NCBI GenBank assembly: GCA_002633315.1
Contig: NWBN01000031.1
Span: forward strand, 310,001 to 374,000
Source of the DNA: Bacteroidales bacterium Phil6
GTDB lineage: Bacteria; Bacteroidota; Bacteroidia; Bacteroidales; F082
Direction of reading: 5' to 3'
DNA length: 64,000 nt
Part shown: piece by piece, positions 9,025 to 19,464 of the stretch
Position numbering within the stretch: the stretch's first letter is position 1
Layout: each line of letters starts with the position of its first letter
Program-made: the position numbers and the translations under genes
Notes under the pieces: generated by a model
Database searches by the model: none
What the model saw: the letters and a program-made list of their open reading frames with translations, nothing else
Told to the model about the DNA's origin: nothing

Positions 9025-12000
9025 TCATTTGATGACTATCTGTTTTCTCCAGATATTGTCTCCAGATTTCACTATCAGCAGATATGTACCTTTGCTTAAC
9101 ATATTAGTATTAATTGTCTCGTTGAGACCGTCTTTTGCAGTTGTGCTGTTATCATATACTTTCTCGCCTAATATGTTGTACATTTTCAATTCTGTTTTGC
9201 CGTTTAATCCATCGATCTTGATGTTTACGACATCATCAGCCGGGTTTGGATATACCATAATATTCTGCAAGGAATGCTCGTCTATGCCTATCATACTTGA
9301 GGTGACAGTCAGAGGTTCAGAGAAATCAGAATAACCGCATAAATCATGATATGCTCTCACGCTGATTTCTGCATTGCCGTTGTAGTTTACATTCCATGTC
9401 ACGACGGCTTCTGTGCCATTGGCTTCTATGGTACCGGCTTCGGCAGGGCTGATATTCCATTCGTATGAAGCCATACCTTCTATGAGTTCAGTGGTATATG
9501 TCGTTGTTGCTGTCTCATCTTTGGCAATTATCTCGTCACCGACAGGTTTTGCCGGAGCCGACATATTGATGGAATTGACGGTGAATGACACAGAACAATC
9601 AGATGAACAACCGTTTGCATCAGAGATAGATGTAATGGTGTAATCTGTTATTTCAGGATTTACAGTGAATAACAACAATCCTGTTTCGTCAACGTCGAAA
9701 GTTTCTTCATTGATGGTTACAGTGTAAGGCGCAACTCCCGTAACGGTAAGGTTCATTTCGACAGGAGTATTGGAACATGCCTCGTATTCTGTTGTTGTCA
9801 ATGACAGTGTCGGCAAATCATTTATTATCAGAGTTATGGAAGATTCTGATGTTGAGCAACCTTCAGCTGTCACCGATAGAACCACCTCACCATTAGCTAT
9901 GTCTTGTGTACCAGGAGTATAAGTCACTTCAGCAACAGAGTTGTCATTGAAAGTTCCATCACCTTCAGTTCTCCATGTCAAAGTATTGTAATTTGCAGCG
10001 TCAGCAACAATTGTTGCACTCTCTCCTTGGCATACTATCATAGATTCGGATGTTGAAACAGCAGTTTCTCCCAATATGCTGAGAGCAATAGTAGTTGAGA
10101 CAGTGCTACAGCCTTCGACAGTCAATGTAAGGTTGACAGTGCCGTTGTTTATGTCATTTTCACCAGGAGTATAAACGGCATTAAGTTTGTTGACATTGTC
10201 GAATGTTCCGTCGCCGTCGGTAGTCCATGTTATAGTATTATAATCTGTCGCTGTGGCATCTGATATATATGTTTCATTAAAACATATTGTTGCTGATTCT
10301 TCCGTTGTCACTGTTGCATCGCCCATGATAGTTATTACCATGTCATCGGATAACGTGTTGCCTTCTTCGTCTGATGCAGTAAGTGTAAGTATAATTTCTT
10401 CATTTTGGGAGTCTTGGGATCCGAGTGTATAGATTGCATCTAATTTCGAAGGATCATCGAAAGTACCGTCTCCGTTTGTTGACCATGTCAAAGTGTTATA
10501 ATATTGAGCAAAGCCGTCCAATTGAACATCTGATTCAGGACAGGCCTGTAAGTCTCTGCCGGCACTTACCGAAAGAGAACGTGTTGCAGGAAGCATGACA
10601 AAGTCTATCCAGGCACAGTCTTCTCCTGATGACACAGAATTGTCTTTGGAATATGTCCATGTAAAACTATGTTGTCCTCCGTTGACAGGATAAGATGCCA
10701 AAGTCCAGTTTGTAGAACCGCTCCATGAGCCTTTAGACTGATTGTCAATGTAGAATGTTAATTTATCGTAATTTGACTCTGAGGATACTTTGTAGTAGAA
10801 TGAGATTGTGTCGTTATCGGCGCATTCGTAATTCAGTGATACTGTTGTAGAACCGCCGTCGCTAATTCTACCAGATTGTAAACAATAGGAACCTTCATAC
10901 GGGTCTTCGGTACAGAATGTCCATGGTTGTTGAGAATTGTTGGTCCAACCTTCTCCGAGTACGCCGAGTTCGAAATCTTCCACAATAAGACCTATTTTTG
11001 ATGTAAAGTCCTTTGTCGCAGTATAGTGTCCTGATACACAGTCTAAGGTGTATTCTGCAGCAACACCGGCAGGAGCATTGGAAGATACATAAACTGTAAA
11101 TTGGGCTTGGCTTGAACCCTCTGCCTCTATGCTTTCTATTACTACCGGCTCTGAAAGAACCTCAATATATGGATTGTTCATGGTAAGGTTGACATTAGCG
11201 GCAGTAGTGTTGCTATTGCCCTTGTTAAGAATAGTGAAAGTCAGTATGGCTTCCTCGGCCGGATCGAGACGACCGTTACCATTACCGTTTGTTTCAGTTA
11301 TTGACACACTCCCGATTTGAAGTTCCGGAGCGTATGCTTTGAGAGTGATATTGCTTTCATAAGTGTCATCTCCTGAAACTATTGTCAACAAGAAATCGAT
11401 ATTGGTTTTATTAGGCACCTCATCAGAAACAGAAAATGAGAAGGCATTGTCTATGTTGATTGTCTGGTCCGGATTTATGGAATTTACAGAAGTACTGCCA
11501 TTGATAATTTCTGCATATTCTGATTCTGTTGTCAATGTTGCAGTACCCTCACTTGACTGTTCCACACCAACATTTTTGAGAACTATATCCAATCCGGCTT
11601 CCTCACCAAAGTCAAGTTGGGCATTTTCATCACTTAGTGAATATTCATTTAGTGTGATATAAGGGCCTTCTGCTACTATTACCATAATTTCAGATTCATG
11701 ACGAAGGTAATTCTGTCCGGTTACGACTACATCAATAATTGTTGAAGGATTCAGTACCGGTATTTCCAATGTTTGTGGTGAACCCAATCCTTCAGCTACA
11801 GCAATGATGTTGGTTTCTCCGTTTTCAGTTACCGTCAAAGCAATCTGAGTATTTTCCGGAGCAGTAATCTGAATTTGTGTCTGACCTGTCATCACTACTT
11901 CCGGATGTGATACTGTCATAGTTTGTGGCACTTCTGTATAAATACGCAAGAAAGCATCGCAGTGTGCTGTAAACATCTGGTATGTGATGTCTTTATCTGA

Positions 12001-13869
12001 TACGTTGTATGGCCAGGAACTCTGTGCGAGGAAGTATTTTCCTGCTACATTGGCGAATGAAGGCATCCAGTTTCCTTCGTTAGGGGCGAGAGGTCCGTAG
12101 TCTGGCATGAAGTCAGGTTGAAAATGATCTAATACGCCCCATACGTATGTGTCGTTGACAAAAGAATATGATGTTTCGGTTGGACATAGCATTGCCACAG
12201 CACCGGCATTCTGATCATTATAGGTATAACGCATAAAGGCTTCTGCAAGACAATCTTGCGAGTAGTTGAATTTACCTGTAAGACAGTTGATAGACATGAC
12301 GAAAGACATCTTGCCTACATTGGTTAGCTGTGATACATTTGAATTGTCGAAATCAGGTTCACCCCAGCCCTGTTCAAAGCCATGGTCGCGGTGTTGGAGG
12401 AGGAATGCTCCGTTGTTGACAGCCTGTACTATCTGACTTGCAGTACCACCGGACCAGCCACCGAGTTCACTTGGAGTGGCCGGGATATATCCTAAACCGT
12501 CAGGTCCGAAATAGTTGACTATATAACTTGTATTTTGGTTTGATGACCAGGAACTTCCTGGAGTTCCGCTGTATATGGCGTTGATACGTTGAGGTGTTTT
12601 TCCTTGTGAACGCAAATAACCACCTACAATTTCCGAACACAACTGGAACCAGCGTTCTGTCTGCCACCCTAATGCAGTAATGGGGTTCTGATATGAATAT
12701 TCATCCATGTTAGGGTTCGTATATTCATATTCTATTTGTTTACTTACAAAGACAGGGACTTCTTCGGCAGAACCGGCGATAAGACGAGAAAATGTCATAT
12801 CTGGAAGAAGATCACCGGTCGGGTCTGCATATTGATTATCTGAAATACAAGAGCCATTATATGGATGGGATACTGTCTCTCCGGGAATGCCTAAACTTAA
12901 ATTGGTGTTGTGATCTGCTAACAAACATACGGCAACAGGTGGAATATCCCAAGTGTTATATGCGTTGTGGAACCACGCTTTTATCTCATTTGTAGATGTC
13001 ACACCCATCTCATCCAAACGTAATACTTCGGTAAGGATGCCTTGACGAGTACGGTACTCTTTTAATATCTCTGCCTGTTCTTCCCATTCATCATTGTTGG
13101 GTATAATAATAAGATATTCATAACCTTCATCGCCATCTCTTAACCATTTCTGCATACGTGCTTCATAGTCTATCTTTGGCAAAGAATTATAATTGATAAG
13201 GTTGTTCTGAAGTATTGGATCCCAATATGGAGAACGAAGCCTGTCTTCTCCAAAATGACCGTTACCTCCTACAAATTCTATTTCAAGTTCTATACTGTGA
13301 TAGACAACAAGTTCTTGTTTTACAGGATTGAATTGTATCGGTGAAATGCTTAATGCTACTGAATTGACCCCGCGAAGTGACATTATGTTACTTGTACTGA
13401 CGATTTCTGCAGGATACAGCGCATCTACAGAATAAACTTTATCATCTTTGACATAATTCATGTCCGGTTCCAATGCTTCATTCTGACATCCTAATGATGG
13501 AGCTACATTGATGCCACTTATCACTTCTTTTTCAATGTTTTTTACATGCACAACAGCTTCTGCTCCTTGTGGTATTGCGATGAATCTGCTGAAAACAGGA
13601 ACATTAGGTAATCCTTTGTCATTGGGTATCGTAACACCGTTGACTCCAAGTTCATACATCGTTTCATCATTGTAACTAAATGACTGTAATTGTAATGTGC
13701 TGATATTAAAATTGATAGCAACATTACCTTTTGATTCGTGTACCAGGTACATACCATTTTTGTCGTGATTGTACGTTATTGTACGTACATCATCGGCGAA
13801 TCCTGACATGGCAGTGAAAAGCACTATGGCAATAACACTTAAAAGACGGGATAAGTAGATTTTTTTCAT
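9025..13869 (-). CDS. Secreted gingipain-family (C25) cysteine peptidase, long form, T9SS-sorted
   Basis: This 1614-residue secreted peptidase begins with a signal peptide (MKKIYLSRLLSVIAIVLF...SGFA). A C25 propeptide region (to about residue 230) precedes the catalytic domain. The catalytic His is in RDHGFEQGWGEP (about residue 496) and the Cys in INCLTGKFNY (about residue 529). Distal regions contain Ig-like modules, an adhesin-like jelly roll (WTFCTEDPYEGSYC) and three consecutive ~85-residue modules with the core TW.T.GDGTF...YTPG. The protein ends in a T9SS type-A sorting domain (YPNPADDVVNIKIDG...KQIVIK). It has its own promoter (13899-13930) and terminator, so it is probably monocistronic. 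It appears closer to the peptidase at 13983 than to the one at 2653. Confidence 0.94.
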   Translation of the reverse strand: MKKIYLSRLLSVIAIVLFTAMSGFADDVRTITYNHDKNGMYLVHESKGNVAINFNISTLQLQSFSYNDETMYELGVNGVTIPNDKGLPNVPVFSRFIAIPQGAEAVVHVKNIEKEVISGINVAPSLGCQNEALEPDMNYVKDDKVYSVDALYPAEIVSTSNIMSLRGVNSVALSISPIQFNPVKQELVVYHSIELEIEFVGGNGHFGEDRLRSPYWDPILQNNLINYNSLPKIDYEARMQKWLRDGDEGYEYLIIIPNNDEWEEQAEILKEYRTRQGILTEVLRLDEMGVTSTNEIKAWFHNAYNTWDIPPVAVCLLADHNTNLSLGIPGETVSHPYNGSCISDNQYADPTGDLLPDMTFSRLIAGSAEEVPVFVSKQIEYEYTNPNMDEYSYQNPITALGWQTERWFQLCSEIVGGYLRSQGKTPQRINAIYSGTPGSSWSSNQNTSYIVNYFGPDGLGYIPATPSELGGWSGGTASQIVQAVNNGAFLLQHRDHGFEQGWGEPDFDNSNVSQLTNVGKMSFVMSINCLTGKFNYSQDCLAEAFMRYTYNDQNAGAVAMLCPTETSYSFVNDTYVWGVLDHFQPDFMPDYGPLAPNEGNWMPSFANVAGKYFLAQSSWPYNVSDKDITYQMFTAHCDAFLRIYTEVPQTMTVSHPEVVMTGQTQIQITAPENTQIALTVTENGETNIIAVAEGLGSPQTLEIPVLNPSTIIDVVVTGQNYLRHESEIMVIVAEGPYITLNEYSLSDENAQLDFGEEAGLDIVLKNVGVEQSSEGTATLTTESEYAEIINGSTSVNSINPDQTINIDNAFSFSVSDEVPNKTNIDFLLTIVSGDDTYESNITLKAYAPELQIGSVSITETNGNGNGRLDPAEEAILTFTILNKGNSNTTAANVNLTMNNPYIEVLSEPVVIESIEAEGSSQAQFTVYVSSNAPAGVAAEYTLDCVSGHYTATKDFTSKIGLIVEDFELGVLGEGWTNNSQQPWTFCTEDPYEGSYCLQSGRISDGGSTTVSLNYECADNDTISFYYKVSSESNYDKLTFYIDNQSKGSWSGSTNWTLASYPVNGGQHSFTWTYSKDNSVSSGEDCAWIDFVMLPATRSLSVSAGRDLQACPESDVQLDGFAQYYNTLTWSTNGDGTFDDPSKLDAIYTLGSQDSQNEEIILTLTASDEEGNTLSDDMVITIMGDATVTTEESATICFNETYISDATATDYNTITWTTDGDGTFDNVNKLNAVYTPGENDINNGTVNLTLTVEGCSTVSTTIALSILGETAVSTSESMIVCQGESATIVADAANYNTLTWRTEGDGTFNDNSVAEVTYTPGTQDIANGEVVLSVTAEGCSTSESSITLIINDLPTLSLTTTEYEACSNTPVEMNLTVTGVAPYTVTINEETFDVDETGLLLFTVNPEITDYTITSISDANGCSSDCSVSFTVNSINMSAPAKPVGDEIIAKDETATTTYTTELIEGMASYEWNISPAEAGTIEANGTEAVVTWNVNYNGNAEISVRAYHDLCGYSDFSEPLTVTSSMIGIDEHSLQNIMVYPNPADDVVNIKIDGLNGKTELKMYNILGEKVYDNSTTAKDGLNETINTNMLSKGTYLLIVKSGDNIWRKQIVIK

Positions 13870-13898
13870 TTTGATAAAATTAATTTAATAAAACACTG

Positions 13899-13930
13899 CA
13901 AATTTAATGATTTTTTTTAAGAATTTCAAA
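13899..13930 (-). promoter_or_regulatory. Bacteroidetes-type promoter of C25 peptidase 2
   Basis: On the minus strand a -7 box TAAATTTG (13906-13899) lies 20 nt after a TTTG -33 element (13930-13927). The -33 box sits directly beside the terminator of the upstream gene. The predicted transcript starts about 25 nt before the ATG at 13869. Confidence 0.6.
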
Positions 13931-13963
13931 AAAAAGCAGGTTTTTTCAAAAAACCTGCTTTTT
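13931..13963 (-). terminator. Strong Rho-independent terminator after C25 peptidase 3
   Basis: This is a perfectly symmetric hairpin: 16-nt arms (AAAAAGCAGG plus six T, and its complement) around a single C. The central A/T tracts probably form the loop in practice. It lies 19 bp beyond the stop codon of the 13983-18839 gene. Confidence 0.88.
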
Positions 13964-13982
13964 ATAAAATATAATTGAAAAC

Positions 13983-16900
13983 TTACTTTACAATGATATT
14001 TTTGATATAAGAACCTTTGCCGTTAATGATTCTTAAAATATAAACACCTTTTGAGAAATTACTTATGTCGATTTGAGTTGAAATGCCTTCGGGACCGAAA
14101 CTTTCTTCACGTACATAAATTTGTTCACCTAATACATTATATATATATATCAAGGCATCGGAATTATACATTCCTTCCATTTTGATGTTGATGATATCTT
14201 CAGAAGGATTCGGATATACTGACAATGTATTTAGCGAGTTCTCTTCTATGCCTATGTGGCTTAATACTATCTCAAGAGGTTCCGATTCTGGCGACTCTCC
14301 GCATATACTGTTGACAGCAACGACTGATAATGTTGCTGTTCCTGTTCCTTGTGCATTCCATGTCACAGAGACTTCGTTACCGTTGGAAGTAATAGTGCCT
14401 GCTGTCTCTGGCTCGAGAATCCATCTGTATGTTTCTGTATTGGCAGTAGGAACGACGCTGTAAGTATATGTTAATGTTTCGTCAAGGTTTACGATAGTCT
14501 CTCCGGTTGGTCTTGAAGGTGTTTCAGGTGTTTGTAAGACAATAAGTCTGAATGCCTCATTTACTTCGGCATGACAACCGTTGGAGTCATAAATATCAGT
14601 TATATAATATTCTGTAATGTTGTAATCCTGTACTCTGAACTTCATTACTGCATCTTCGCCGATTTCGTATGTTTCTTCCTGACCTTCGACCTTTACCTCG
14701 TATGGTGCAACACCTGTCAAGGCAAGTTGTACGTCGATATCCTCATTCAGACATGTCTCTATTTCTGATGTCAAAATCTGTAATGTCGGGAGAGGATGAG
14801 CAGTAAGAGTTATTGTTTTTGTCACTGTTGAATTGCAACCCTCGGCTGTTAATGTCAATTCGACATTTCCGTTGGCCAGATCTTGAACACCGGGGAAATA
14901 AATAGGTTCTAAAGTATTGGCGTCGTTGAAAGTGCCGTCTCCATCTGTCGTCCATGATAATGATTCAATATTTTCAGCTGTGGCAGTGATGTTGACAGGA
15001 TTGTCACCGCATATCGATATGTATTCTTCTATTTCAATGATAGGAGCATCAGTAATATTGAGAGTTATCTCACTACTTGCGTTATCACAGCCTTCTATTG
15101 TCAGAGTCAACACTACATTACCATTGGAGATGTCTTGTGTGCCGGGATGGTAGTATGTATCTAATGAAGAAGTGTCGTCAAAATAACCGTCTCCATTTGT
15201 TGTCCATGTCAATACATCATAAAATTCTGCTTCTGCAGTTGTTGCGTATGTTTCGTTGTAACAGACGAATGCTTCATTATCCATGGTGATGACAGGATCG
15301 CTCCATATAATGAGATTGATGTCATCAGAGACTGTAGTGCCTGACCCTGTCACAGTAAGTGTCAAAGTGACATTGCCGTTGTCAATATCCTGTGTACCAG
15401 GGGTATAAACGGGGTTGAGAACGGAGGCATTGTTGAATTGTCCGTCACCGTTTGTTGTCCATGTGATACTCTCATAACCGTAGGCATTTCCGTTTAGTTC
15501 GGCATTTTCATCGTGACATAAAGTCATGTCAGAGCCTGCTGAACAACTTGTTCTTATAATAGGAGGGAATATCACGAAATCGATATATGCACAATCGTCG
15601 TTGCTGCTGCCTGATGCGTTTTTGACATACTCGAATTTAATGATGTGAGTCCCTTGAGATATAGGAGTATTGACATTTCTCCAGTTGTTGACTCCTGAAG
15701 TTGATTCTATTTCTTCATTGTCAATGTAGAACTTGAAGAAGTCTCCATTTGCTTCCGAAGATACTTTTCTCATAAATGACAAAGTATCGTTTTCAGTAAC
15801 CTCAATCTCTATCTCTAATACAGAACTCTCATTGTTATTGATAGCTCCTGATTTGAGACAGTAATTACCTGAGTAAGGAGATGTCTCGCTGATTGTCCAT
15901 GGGCGAGTCTCATCATTCATCCATTCGAATTGACTTAAATCGCCACTTTCAAATGTCTCTATTGGCAGATTCATACGGGTGTAGAAATTGTTTTCTGCCG
16001 TATAGGAAGCATAGGAAGAGTTGACGGTAAAGTTAGCAATTTCTCCCATAGGGATATTATTTTCTGTTGATACGTTGTACTCAATATATGCAGAATGTCC
16101 TACATTGAGGTTTGTTGTTGTGGCAGTGTTCTCCGTTATATTGACAAATGTGGACGTAGTGCTGAGTGTCGAAATGATGGACTTGGCAGTGCTGTGACCA
16201 TTGTTGATTAGTTGCAGTCTGATAACTCCTGATTCATTTTCATCAAGACGCTGATTGGAATTGTCATCGTTGACAATTTCAAAGATTTTCATGATATTTA
16301 TATTTGGAGCATAGCCTGTGACATTGAATTGATATTGCCAAGAATAATCTCCACTTACCATTTGTAAATTAAACCTGTTGACATAATTGTCAGGCATATT
16401 GTCGGATGATGATATTTCGAATACGTCATTTACACTGATTTGTTGTCCGCTGTTGATACTGTTGATAGTTGCATTAGGGTTATTTATGGTAATATATGTA
16501 GATGTTGTTGTAAGTGTAGCTGTTGCAGTACTTGAAGGCACGCCTCCATTATTTTTGATGGTGAAGTTGAATGAAGCGCTTTCGTCATAATCCAATTGTC
16601 CATTGTTGTCCTCGTCATTGATAGAGAATGCAAGTACATCGAGAACAGGTCTGTTATTAACCACTTCTACTTGATCGACATAACGCAGATGATCCTGTTT
16701 TGTGATGACGATATCCAATGTCGTACCTGAAGACTGAGGTGTAAAACTTATTGTCTGGTTGTTGCCGGTTGCTTCAGCCGTTGCCAGAATGGTATTGCCG
16801 TTTTTTGTTATTGCTATGAATGAACCTGCTGGTGCCGTTACATGAATTATACCTTCACCATCATAGACTTCATCGTCATGTGATACACTAAGTTGCTGAG

Positions 16901-18839
16901 GGACAGTTGTATAAAGACGCAAGAAGGCATCGCAGTGTGCAGTAAACATCTGATATGTGACATCCTTGCAGTTGTTGTTGTATGGCCATGAACTTTGGGA
17001 TAGGAAATATTTTCCCGCAACATTACCGAATGCAGGCATCCAGTTACCTGAATATTCAGCGTATGGACCGTAGGTAGGCATGAAATTCGGATCGAAGAGG
17101 TCATACATACCCCATACAAATACGTCATTTACAAATGAAAATGATACCTCGGTAGGACAGATGGCTCCTACAGCACCGGCACCTTGTCCGTTATAGGTAC
17201 GGCGCATGAAAGCTTCGGCAAGACAATTTGAAGAATAATTGAACTTACCGGTCAGACAGTTGATTGTCATGACAAAAGTAAGTTTGTCAGTGTTTGTTAA
17301 CTGGTTTATATTATTTACACTGAATGAAGGTTCACCCCAACCTTGTTCATATCCGTGGTCTCGGTGTTGAACGATGAAAGCTCCATTATTTATTGCTGTA
17401 ACGACTTGTGATGCAGTACCTCCGGTCCAGCCTCCGAGTTCGGTAGGAGAGGTTGGCAGATATCCTAATCCATTTTGTCCGAAATAATTTGTCACAGTGG
17501 CAGTATTTTGTGCTGTTGACCATATATTGCCGGGAGTACCTTGATAAATTGCGTTGATACGTACAGGTGTCTTACCTTGTTCTCTCCAATAACCGCCTAC
17601 AACTTCGGAACATATCTGGAACCATCGTTCTGTCTGCCATCCGAGAGCTGTAATGGGATTTTGATATGAATATGAGTCCATGTTAGGGTTGTTGTACTCA
17701 TAGTTTATAGTCTTGTCAACCATCAATTGAGCTTCTGTAGCATTAGCAGCTACTAAACGTGAAAAACACATTTCCGGAAGATGGTCGTTGGTGACATCTG
17801 CATACTGATTGTCAGTTATACACGAACCTTCTGTTATGTGAGACACAACCTCGGCGGGTATGCCGGACGACATATTGGTGTTGTGATCTCCAAAAAGCAA
17901 TACCGCTACAGGAGGAATATCCCATGTATTGTAAGCATTATGAAAAAACGACTTCAGCTGTGCCGTCGTAGTACATTCCATATCATCAAGGCTCATTACT
18001 TGTGTCAGAATACCTTGTTTGATACGATATTCAGCAAGTCCTTCAGCTATAGGACGAAAACTCTCGTTATTAGGTATGACGATGAGATATTCGCAACCGG
18101 TAGGTCTGTTGTTAGACCATTCTCTCATACGAGCCTCATAGTCAATGACCGGAAGTTGGTCATAGTTAAGCAGTACATTTTGAAGTATTGGGTCGAAATA
18201 TCTTGAACGATAACGCTCTTCTCCGAATTCTCCGTTACCTCCTTTAAATGATAATTCAAGGTCAATATCATGATACACAATGACTTCCTTTGTGACAGGG
18301 TTATATTGGAAAGGTGTTACTGATACAACTACTACTTGTACACCTCGTATTGTCATGACTTCTGATATAGTGAAAGGTTCTTCCGGATAGAAAGCATTCT
18401 TGTTGTAAATATCAGGATTCTTCTCGTATGTGGCAGGTCTGTCGTCAGTATCGGACAATATAGGTGCTGCTGCCATGATGTCCATATCCTTTAATACCGT
18501 AGTCTTGAAATTCTTTACTTCCAACACCGGAGTAGAACCATTGGGAATAGCTATGTATCGGCTGTTGGTTGGTAAATTAGGGTTTCCTGCATCCGAAGGC
18601 AGTGTTACTTCGTTGATGTGCAGTTGTTGTCCGGAATAGCCATTATCGGTGATATCTTCTACCGATATTTTCTTTAAGGAATGACTGATGCTAAGACCGG
18701 AACGTGTGGCTTTCTCAATAACAAAACCTTCTTTTGATTTTCCATTATCAAATTGATATTCTGTTATTTGAGCAAATAATCCTTGCCATGTAAGTGCAAG
18801 AACTAAAACGGTAAAAGTTTTTATAAGATGTTTCATCAA
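13983..18839 (-). CDS. Secreted gingipain-family (C25) cysteine peptidase, long form, downstream of rnfA
   Basis: This 1618-residue secreted peptidase has a signal peptide (MMKHLIKTFTVLVLALTWQG...FAQ), a C25 propeptide and a C25 catalytic domain. The His is in RDHGYEQGWGEP (about residue 495) and the Cys in INCLTGKFNY (about residue 528). Ig-like modules, a jelly-roll-like region (TSPYSGNYCLKSG), three TW.T.GDG.F repeat modules and a T9SS sorting domain (YPNPSEDIINIKMEG) follow. Its ATG is only 17 bp after the rnfA stop and no -7 box is visible between them, so it may be the last gene of the rnf transcript. A strong terminator follows. Cleavage specificity is not predictable by eye. Confidence 0.94.
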   Translation of the reverse strand: MMKHLIKTFTVLVLALTWQGLFAQITEYQFDNGKSKEGFVIEKATRSGLSISHSLKKISVEDITDNGYSGQQLHINEVTLPSDAGNPNLPTNSRYIAIPNGSTPVLEVKNFKTTVLKDMDIMAAAPILSDTDDRPATYEKNPDIYNKNAFYPEEPFTISEVMTIRGVQVVVVSVTPFQYNPVTKEVIVYHDIDLELSFKGGNGEFGEERYRSRYFDPILQNVLLNYDQLPVIDYEARMREWSNNRPTGCEYLIVIPNNESFRPIAEGLAEYRIKQGILTQVMSLDDMECTTTAQLKSFFHNAYNTWDIPPVAVLLFGDHNTNMSSGIPAEVVSHITEGSCITDNQYADVTNDHLPEMCFSRLVAANATEAQLMVDKTINYEYNNPNMDSYSYQNPITALGWQTERWFQICSEVVGGYWREQGKTPVRINAIYQGTPGNIWSTAQNTATVTNYFGQNGLGYLPTSPTELGGWTGGTASQVVTAINNGAFIVQHRDHGYEQGWGEPSFSVNNINQLTNTDKLTFVMTINCLTGKFNYSSNCLAEAFMRRTYNGQGAGAVGAICPTEVSFSFVNDVFVWGMYDLFDPNFMPTYGPYAEYSGNWMPAFGNVAGKYFLSQSSWPYNNNCKDVTYQMFTAHCDAFLRLYTTVPQQLSVSHDDEVYDGEGIIHVTAPAGSFIAITKNGNTILATAEATGNNQTISFTPQSSGTTLDIVITKQDHLRYVDQVEVVNNRPVLDVLAFSINDEDNNGQLDYDESASFNFTIKNNGGVPSSTATATLTTTSTYITINNPNATINSINSGQQISVNDVFEISSSDNMPDNYVNRFNLQMVSGDYSWQYQFNVTGYAPNINIMKIFEIVNDDNSNQRLDENESGVIRLQLINNGHSTAKSIISTLSTTSTFVNITENTATTTNLNVGHSAYIEYNVSTENNIPMGEIANFTVNSSYASYTAENNFYTRMNLPIETFESGDLSQFEWMNDETRPWTISETSPYSGNYCLKSGAINNNESSVLEIEIEVTENDTLSFMRKVSSEANGDFFKFYIDNEEIESTSGVNNWRNVNTPISQGTHIIKFEYVKNASGSSNDDCAYIDFVIFPPIIRTSCSAGSDMTLCHDENAELNGNAYGYESITWTTNGDGQFNNASVLNPVYTPGTQDIDNGNVTLTLTVTGSGTTVSDDINLIIWSDPVITMDNEAFVCYNETYATTAEAEFYDVLTWTTNGDGYFDDTSSLDTYYHPGTQDISNGNVVLTLTIEGCDNASSEITLNITDAPIIEIEEYISICGDNPVNITATAENIESLSWTTDGDGTFNDANTLEPIYFPGVQDLANGNVELTLTAEGCNSTVTKTITLTAHPLPTLQILTSEIETCLNEDIDVQLALTGVAPYEVKVEGQEETYEIGEDAVMKFRVQDYNITEYYITDIYDSNGCHAEVNEAFRLIVLQTPETPSRPTGETIVNLDETLTYTYSVVPTANTETYRWILEPETAGTITSNGNEVSVTWNAQGTGTATLSVVAVNSICGESPESEPLEIVLSHIGIEENSLNTLSVYPNPSEDIINIKMEGMYNSDALIYIYNVLGEQIYVREESFGPEGISTQIDISNFSKGVYILRIINGKGSYIKNIIVK

Positions 18840-18856
18840 TTTATATTTTTAAAACA

Positions 18857-19456
18857 TTAGACAAGACCGGCGAATCCCATAAATGCCATAGCCAAAATAC
18901 CGGCAGTGATGAGTGCAATAGGTACTCCTCTCATACCTTTGGGCGCTTCCATGAGGTCTATGTGCTCACGTATTCCGGCAAAGATGATTAAAGCCAATGC
19001 GAAACCGAGTGCTGTACCGGCAGCAAAGACTACTGATTCGGCAAGTGAAAGCATGTGGCTGACACCACCAAAGGTATATTCCTTTGTTACTACATTAAGT
19101 GCTACACCAAGTACGGCACAATTTGTAGTTATCAAAGGAAGGAATACTCCTAATGCAGAATAAAGTGATGGGCTTATTTTTTTCAGGATGATTTCGACCA
19201 TCTGTACCAATGCTGCGATGATGAGTATAAATGCTATCGTCTGTAAAAAAGTCAACTCCAACGGGATAAGTATGTATTTGTTTACTAATGATGTGACTAA
19301 TGTCGCGAGGGTAAGAACAAACAATACTGCAGCACCCATACCCATTGCTGTGGATGTCTTCTTCGAAGTGCCGAGAAAAGGACATATACCCAAAAACTGA
19401 GCAAAAATGATGTTGTTGACTAATATTGTCGATATTATTATGATTATAAATTTCAT
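18857..19456 (-). CDS. rnfA: Rnf complex subunit A
   Basis: This 199-residue, six-span membrane subunit belongs to the Rnf ferredoxin:NAD+ oxidoreductase (NqrE/RnfA family), a membrane core part of the ion-translocating complex. Family features visible are NNIIFAQFLGICPFLGTS near the N-terminus, LGVFLPLITTNCAVLGVAL mid-protein and the C-terminal span ITAGILAMAFMGFAGL. The cysteines in GICPF and TNCAVLG are the conserved positions that bind an in-membrane iron-sulfur centre together with RnfE. It is the last rnf gene, 8 nt after rnfE, as in most rnf operons. Confidence 0.96.
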   Translation of the reverse strand: MKFIIIIISTILVNNIIFAQFLGICPFLGTSKKTSTAMGMGAAVLFVLTLATLVTSLVNKYILIPLELTFLQTIAFILIIAALVQMVEIILKKISPSLYSALGVFLPLITTNCAVLGVALNVVTKEYTFGGVSHMLSLAESVVFAAGTALGFALALIIFAGIREHIDLMEAPKGMRGVPIALITAGILAMAFMGFAGLV

Positions 19457-19464
19457 GGCTGCTG

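Noticed and set aside
17781..18206. 141-codon open frame antisense to the C25 peptidase at 13983
   Set aside because: Fully inside the propeptide and catalytic region of a large real gene; no promoter or homology.
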